Positions 8,306 to 11,842 of a stretch of 11,842 nt of DNA are shown here, one piece after another. The position numbers and the translations under genes are program-made. Under the pieces are notes generated by a model. It had not been told where the DNA came from and did no database searches. It saw nothing but the letters and a program-made list of their open reading frames with translations. This DNA comes from Pseudomonadota bacterium (GTDB taxonomy: Bacteria > Pseudomonadota > Gammaproteobacteria > Burkholderiales > Burkholderiaceae_C). Location: NCBI GenBank assembly GCA_023390985.1, contig JAEWBU010000426.1, positions 1 through 11,842 of the forward strand, in the 5' to 3' direction. Numbering within the stretch: the first letter of the stretch is position 1; the number at the start of each line of letters is the position of its first letter.

Positions 8306-8372
8306 GGACGGCTTCATGGTCCAAGCGGTCGCAGCCGCGAACAATCCCTACTTCTGGTCGTCGCTTCCTTGT

Positions 8373-8449
8373 GCGCTCCGGTGCCTTCGGGATGCGCGAG
8401 CCCGCGTCGTCCGCGGCGCACCGCCGCTGCCGTTCATGCGCCGGAGCGC
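8373..8449. repeat. Long-range inverted repeat in the divergent intergenic region
   Basis: gcgctccggtgc (8373-8384) pairs with gcgccggagcgc (8438-8449) over 12 bp with one G-T wobble, enclosing 53 bases. In GC-rich DNA some such pairing arises by chance, but 12 bp is long. If transcribed it would form a stable stem with an internally structured loop. Confidence 0.4.
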
Positions 8450-8830
8450 GCAGTGCGCTCGAATGCAGGCCTGCGGTGGCCAGCGCTTCGCGCTCCTCGT
8501 TCCATAGCTGTATGGATGCGCTATCCGCGAACCGCGTGGGTCGCGCAGCGAACATCGGACGCTTGCCTATTGCCGCGTTGGACCTTGCGCGTCACCAACT
8601 GCGTGAGACGTAATGATTCGAATCGGGAGCCTCGATGTCGCATGTCGCCGAGCACGCGGTGCATCGTTCATCGACGAACATCTCGAGTCGCGCTCCCTCC
8701 TTCGTGGAGGCATTGGGCATCGTCGGTTCGCTCAAGCCGTCCAACGGCGGCACGGTGCATCGCGGACTGCATGAAGGCGATGAATCGGATCGCCGCCATG
8801 GCCGCCCATGCGTTGCCCGATCCCGACGAA

Positions 8831-8846
8831 TGTACGTTGGCGTACA
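8831..8846. promoter_or_regulatory. Candidate operator dyad before the response regulator
   Basis: tgtacg-ttgg-cgtaca is a perfect 16-base dyad (6-base arms, 4-base spacer) ending 65 bases before ATG 8912. Size and symmetry fit a site for a dimeric helix-turn-helix protein, possibly the LuxR-type regulator encoded next to it. The identity of the binder is inference. Confidence 0.45.
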
Positions 8847-8911
8847 GACAGTCCCTCGTCGACGCACTTACCTTGTGTCCGACGTTTGACAACAGAGGGA
8901 AGGGGATTGCC

Positions 8912-9697
8912 ATGGGCGAGAGGGAACGCTGCGCGGCCGCATCGGTGATGGAGAGCGTCCGCAACCATTCGGACGGGTTCTCCATCTTCAAGAACTCTCC
9001 CTGCGTCTGGCCCGAAAGCATGACCGGCCAGCCCGGCGCGCCGCTGCGGGTGCACATCGTCGACAGTGACGCGCATGCCCGCGGCGTCATTGCCCAGGAA
9101 CTGATGGGTGACAGCCGGACCGTGGTGGCCGGCCAGGCCGGCACCCTGCGCGACGCCCGGCGGCTGGTGCGCGATGTCCGCTTCGACGTGCTGCTGGTGG
9201 ACATAGGCCTGCCCGACGGCGCAGGATTCGAGTTGATCACGCATGCCCGGGGCCTGAACCCCGAGGCCGAGGTGGTCGTGCTCTCCAGGCACGAGACCGA
9301 CGACGACGCGATGCGAGCCTTCGACCTGGGGGCCGCCGGCTTCGTGGTGAAGAACTCCTGGTTCGTGAGCTTCGTGCAGGCGGTGCTGCAGGTGGCCAAC
9401 GGCGGCGCGGCGATCACGCCGGCGCTGTCGCGCAGGCTGCTGCTGAGGCGCGGGATCCCGGCGGCGCCGCTGCCGGTGCCGGACGTGCCCGGCGAGGTGG
9501 TGCGCGTGAAGCTCTCGATGCGCGAGCACGAGGTGCTGCGCATGATCGCCAGCGGACTGACGAGCAGCGAGATCGGCGACCGCCTGGCCATCAGCTGCAC
9601 GACCGTCAACTCGCACGTGAAGAACATGTACCACAAGCTCCACGTGCGCTCGCGAGCGCAGGCCGTCAGCTGCGCGAACAGCTGGGGACTGCTTTAG
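8912..9697 (+). CDS. NarL/FixJ-family response regulator (receiver + LuxR-type HTH)
   Basis: A 261-residue two-component regulator that should bind DNA after phosphorylation by an unseen histidine kinase. The receiver runs about 45-165: acidic pair in VDSDAHA (D51, D53), phospho-acceptor D97 in VDIGLPDG, S125 in LSRH and conserved K147 in VVKNS. A linker of about 35 residues leads to the LuxR-type helix-turn-helix domain (about 200-261), with LSMREHEVLRMIASG, SSEIGDRLAIS and TVNSHVKNMYHKL. ATG 8912 is preferred because AAGGGG lies 6 bases upstream. ATG 9020 would remove a non-conserved 36-residue lead but has only a poor ribosome site, and the frame stays open far upstream. No kinase gene is present in the window. 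It is divergent from the peroxidase and codirectional with the multicopper oxidase, so either could be a target. A strong terminator follows. Confidence 0.92.
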   Translation: MGERERCAAASVMESVRNHSDGFSIFKNSPCVWPESMTGQPGAPLRVHIVDSDAHARGVIAQELMGDSRTVVAGQAGTLRDARRLVRDVRFDVLLVDIGLPDGAGFELITHARGLNPEAEVVVLSRHETDDDAMRAFDLGAAGFVVKNSWFVSFVQAVLQVANGGAAITPALSRRLLLRRGIPAAPLPVPDVPGEVVRVKLSMREHEVLRMIASGLTSSEIGDRLAISCTTVNSHVKNMYHKLHVRSRAQAVSCANSWGLL

Positions 9698-9747
9698 GAG
9701 TCGCGGCAAGTTATAGGCCGGTCGGCGGGGGAGGGCGTCGGGCCACC

Positions 9748-9790
9748 ATCGCGCGATGTGCGCTGAAGCGCATCTCGCGCGATTTTTTTT
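9748..9790 (+). terminator. Rho-independent terminator after the response regulator
   Basis: Arms atcgcgcga (9748-9756) and tcgcgcgat (9775-9783) give 9 bp. After one T/C mismatch, gtgcgc (9758-9763) and gcgcat (9768-9773) add 6 bp with one wobble, closed by a TGAA tetraloop (9764-9767). Eight T residues follow directly (9783-9790). This separates the regulator transcript from the multicopper oxidase gene, which therefore needs its own promoter within 9791-10077. Confidence 0.92.
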
Positions 9791-10024
9791 GCTGCCAGTT
9801 CCATCAAACGTGACGGCTTGCAAGCTTTCGGAACTCTTTCGTTCCCTGCCCGCAAGGCCCTCTTCCATCTGGGATCAATGACCAGCGCCGCTGGCGGCGG
9901 GGGCGGCCCACGGATCGGCAGCCCGACGCATCCTGTCGTGCAGCGCCGGTGCCCGCGCCGTTGGTGTGGACCCGCGCCGAACACGCGCGCAAGCCCTCCC
10001 CAGAACTCGCTTTTCGGCCCTGTG

Positions 10025-10042
10025 CCGCGCGTGGAAGCGCGG
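10025..10042 (+). promoter_or_regulatory. Leader hairpin upstream of the multicopper oxidase
   Basis: ccgcgc (10025-10030) and gcgcgg (10037-10042) form a perfect 6-bp stem with loop gtggaa. It lies just before the hairpin that covers the ribosome site, so if transcription starts upstream the leader would carry two stems in a row. The rest of 9791-10077 shows no gene; a short dyad ggaac-N6-gttcc lies at 9830-9845. Promoter boxes could not be assigned. Confidence 0.35.
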
Positions 10043-10051
10043 TCCTACATT

Positions 10052-10075
10052 GGTTCTCCGAGGACACGGAGAACC
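10052..10075 (+). promoter_or_regulatory. Hairpin sequestering the Shine-Dalgarno of the multicopper oxidase
   Basis: ggttctccg (10052-10060) and cggagaacc (10067-10075) are perfect 9-base inverted repeats around the loop aggaca. The likely ribosome site GGAG (10068-10071, 6 bases before ATG 10078) lies wholly in the 3' arm, so the folded mRNA would hide it. The loop carries GGA, as in CsrA/RsmA-bound hairpins, though the flanks match that consensus only loosely. The structure is seen in the sequence; translational control is inferred. Confidence 0.55.
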
Positions 10076-10077
10076 CG

Positions 10078-11790
10078 ATGAAAACCGCAGTACCTTCCGA
10101 CAAGACCGACGGCCGCCGCCGGCTGCTGCTCAAGAGCGCAGGCGTTTCGGCCGCGGCGGTCTTTGCGCCGCACGTGGCGAGCCAAACGACAACCGCCACG
10201 CTGGTGCCGCCCCCGCCGCCCAGCCCACCGACCACGCCGTGGGCGCAGGAACTCACGGTCCAGTCGCCGATCCAGCCGGAGTCGTCGCACTTCAGCCCGG
10301 ATTGCACCGAGGCCGCCGGCGAGAAGGAAGTGGGGCGCAACGCGCACCAGTGCTTCACCCGCTTCCCGGCCGTGAAGTTCTACAAGGTCGACATCAAGAC
10401 CGGCTCGCACAGCTTCCATCCGGAGCTGCCGACGCAGGAGGTGTGGGGCTACAACGGCACCGTGCCGGGCGCGCTGTTCCACGCGCGCTACGGCGAGCCG
10501 ATCATGGTGCGCTTCCGCAACCAGCTGCCCAACCTCAACCAGGGTTTCGGCTCGCCGGATGTCTCGGTGCACCTGCACAACCTGCACACGCCATCCGAGA
10601 GCGACGGATTCACGGTGGACTGGTGGAGTTCCACGGCCTGCGGTCCCACCCTCACGAAGGGTGGCGAATACAAGGACCACCACTACCCGATGGTCTACGC
10701 CGGCGTCGACAAGTTCGGCGGCATCGGCGACCCGCGCGAGGCGCTGGGCACCCTGTGGTACCACGACCACCGCGTCGACTTCACGGCGCCCAACGTCTAC
10801 CACGGGCTGGCCGGCTTCTTCCTGGCCTTCGACGAGATCGACTCGGGCAACGAGAACGATTCGAACCCCAAGGCGCTGCGCCTGCCCAGCGGCGCCTACG
10901 ACGTGCCCCTGATGCTGGGCGACAAGCAGTTCGACAGCGGCGGCAACCTGATGTTCAACCAGTTCAACCAGGACGGCTTCATCGGCGACAAGTTCCTGGT
11001 GAACGGGAAGATCCAGCCCTTCTTCCACGTGGAGCCGCGCAAGTACCGCTTCCGCCTGCTGGCGGCGTCGACCTCGCGCGTCTGGGACCTGCAGATCCGC
11101 TGGAAGAACAACGTGCAAAGCTTCGTGCACATCTCCAACGACGGCAACCTGTTCGAGGCGCCGCTCCTGCGCAGCAACCTCACGCTGGGCAACGCCGAGC
11201 GCGGCGACATCGTGGTGGACTTCTCCAGGTTCCCGGTGGGCTCGGAGGTGCTGCTCACCAACCGACTGCGGCACATCGACGGCCGCAAGCCTGAGAAGGA
11301 CTTCATCAACCCGCCCTACGAGTTGCTCAAGTTCATCGTCGACAAGCCGCTGGCCGGCCCGGACAACAGCCGGGTGCTCGGCCGCCTGCGCGAACAGCCG
11401 ACGATCGACCTGGCGGAAGTGGTGACCGAGCGCACCTTCACCTTCGCGCGCTCCGGTGGCGGCTGGACCATCAACGACAAGGAATTCAACAACCGGCCGA
11501 TCGCCTCGCCCAAGCGGGGCACGGCGGAGATCTGGAACCTGGTCAATCCAAGCGGCGGCTGGGCCCATCCGGTGCACATCCACTTCGAGGAAGGCCGCAT
11601 CCTGCAGCGCAACGGCGCCGCGCCGCCCGCCTGGGAGAAGGGACGCAAGGACGTCTACCTGATCGGTCCCAACGAACGGGTGCGGGTGTTCCTGCGCTTC
11701 CGCGACTTCCTGGGCAAGTACATCATCCACTGCCACAACACCATCCACGAGGACCACGCGATGATGGGCCGCTGGGACATCGTGGCCTGA
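10078..11790 (+). CDS. CotA-like multicopper oxidase with Tat-type signal
   Basis: A 570-residue laccase-type enzyme that couples one-electron oxidation of substrates (phenolics, metal ions such as Mn(II) or Cu(I), or bilirubin-like compounds in relatives) to reduction of O2 to water. The N-terminus has twin arginines in GRRRLLLKSAG (12-22) and a short hydrophobic stretch ending near 36, so Tat export of the folded enzyme is likely; a proline-rich linker (44-51) follows. Four copper motifs are intact: HLH (165-167), WYHDH (227-231), HPVHIH (497-502) and HCHNTIHEDHAM (551-562), giving T1 ligands H497, C552, H557 and axial M562. NVYHGLAGFF (239-248) matches the CotA group. Cupredoxin domains fall at about 100-255, 275-425 and 445-570. 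Residue 168 is Asn where HxHG is usual. ATG 10078 is chosen by GGAG at 6 bases; the longer frame from 9949 lacks a signal-like start. A gene follows 16 bases downstream. The substrate cannot be read from sequence. Confidence 0.95.
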   Translation: MKTAVPSDKTDGRRRLLLKSAGVSAAAVFAPHVASQTTTATLVPPPPPSPPTTPWAQELTVQSPIQPESSHFSPDCTEAAGEKEVGRNAHQCFTRFPAVKFYKVDIKTGSHSFHPELPTQEVWGYNGTVPGALFHARYGEPIMVRFRNQLPNLNQGFGSPDVSVHLHNLHTPSESDGFTVDWWSSTACGPTLTKGGEYKDHHYPMVYAGVDKFGGIGDPREALGTLWYHDHRVDFTAPNVYHGLAGFFLAFDEIDSGNENDSNPKALRLPSGAYDVPLMLGDKQFDSGGNLMFNQFNQDGFIGDKFLVNGKIQPFFHVEPRKYRFRLLAASTSRVWDLQIRWKNNVQSFVHISNDGNLFEAPLLRSNLTLGNAERGDIVVDFSRFPVGSEVLLTNRLRHIDGRKPEKDFINPPYELLKFIVDKPLAGPDNSRVLGRLREQPTIDLAEVVTERTFTFARSGGGWTINDKEFNNRPIASPKRGTAEIWNLVNPSGGWAHPVHIHFEEGRILQRNGAAPPAWEKGRKDVYLIGPNERVRVFLRFRDFLGKYIIHCHNTIHEDHAMMGRWDIVA

Positions 11791-11806
11791 CCTGGGCGAG
11801 GACACC

Positions 11807-11842
11807 ATGAACACCACTTCTTCCCCCGACTCGACCCAGGGC
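11807..11842 (+). CDS. Start of an unidentified protein (cut by window)
   Basis: ATG 11807 is preceded by GAGGA with a 4-base gap and lies 16 bases after the stop of the multicopper oxidase, so the two are probably cotranscribed. Only 12 residues are visible (MNTTSSPDSTQG), too few to identify a family. They are polar and show no signal peptide so far. Confidence 0.6.
   Translation, partial: MNTTSSPDSTQG

Larger units (their letters stand above)
8252..8911. other. Divergent intergenic region with many inverted repeats; no convincing gene
   Basis: These 660 bases separate the minus-strand peroxidase from the plus-strand response regulator and must hold the promoters for both. Open frames exist on both strands, but their translations show no recognisable domain, and in the regulator frame the codons (AGA, TTG, TGT, CTT, ATT) are unlike the G/C-ending usage of the neighbours. 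Structures seen are a hairpin at 8292-8305, a long inverted repeat 8373-8449, palindromes gcaggcctgc (8465-8474) and gattcgaatc (8615-8624), a small dyad ccata-gctg-tatgg (8502-8515) and the dyad at 8831-8846. I could not assign -35/-10 boxes with confidence. A small RNA in the structured part is possible but unproven. Confidence 0.6.

Noticed and set aside
8252..8344. 31-codon N-terminal extension of the peroxidase
   Set aside because: A strong GGAGGA sits 7 bases before ATG 8251, inside the extension. The extension is not signal-like and would translate through the 8292-8305 dyad.
8615..8630. gattcgaatcgggag resembling a tRNA T-arm or attachment-site remnant
   Set aside because: No acceptor stem, anticodon arm or matching second copy was found; it is just a 10-base palindrome.
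8236..8889. Small plus-strand open frames (8236-8613 and 8635-8889) in the divergent region
   Set aside because: No good ribosome site, no recognisable domain, Arg/Ser-rich translation, and the first overlaps the 5' end of the peroxidase gene.
9805..9825. Possible sigma-54 promoter around ttgca upstream of the multicopper oxidase
   Set aside because: The GG element at the required spacing before GC is missing.
9949..10077. 43-codon N-terminal extension of the multicopper oxidase
   Set aside because: ATG 10078 has GGAG at 6 bases and gives a correct Tat-type leader; the extension would bury the twin-arginine motif inside the protein.
10045..11817. Minus-strand open frame of 590 codons opposite the multicopper oxidase
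   Set aside because: The plus strand encodes all four copper motifs; the reverse frame has no recognisable motif.

Overview
The window reads as high-GC chromosomal DNA of a proteobacterium, most likely a betaproteobacterium of the Burkholderiales. That placement is inferred from strong G/C third-position bias and the kinds of genes present; no marker gene is in the window to confirm it.

Layout: (1) 1-1653, minus strand, a PrtD-type ABC permease/ATPase of a type I secretion system, cut by the window edge at its C-terminal end. (2) 1745-8251, minus strand, a 2168-residue protein. It has an animal-type haem peroxidase domain (peroxidase-cyclooxygenase superfamily), two blocks of RTX calcium-binding repeats separated by cadherin-like and Ig-like segments, and a serralysin-type C-terminal secretion domain ending in DVIL. 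The two genes are codirectional, 91 bases apart, with a strong hairpin between them, so they look like a secreted substrate and its dedicated exporter. (3) 8252-8911, a 660-base divergent intergenic region with no convincing gene but several inverted repeats. (4) 8912-9697, plus strand, a NarL/FixJ-type response regulator followed by a textbook intrinsic terminator. (5) 10078-11790, plus strand, a CotA-like three-domain multicopper oxidase with a Tat-type leader. Its Shine-Dalgarno sequence lies inside a perfect 9-bp hairpin. (6) 11807-11842, the first 12 codons of a further gene, probably in an operon with the oxidase.

The most interesting reading is an extracellular/periplasmic oxidation locus: a calcium-binding haem peroxidase exported by type I secretion, next to a Tat-exported multicopper oxidase, with a response regulator between them. 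Secreted RTX haem peroxidases of this architecture (MopA in Mn(II)-oxidising bacteria, PehA in Pseudomonas putida) and multicopper oxidases are two enzyme classes tied to bacterial Mn(II) oxidation and to oxidation of phenolics. Joint function here is inference from proximity. Other points worth a look are a Gln in place of the switch (H-loop) His of the ABC ATPase, the SD-sequestering hairpin, a 16-base dyad before the regulator, and an internal tandem duplication in the RTX region.
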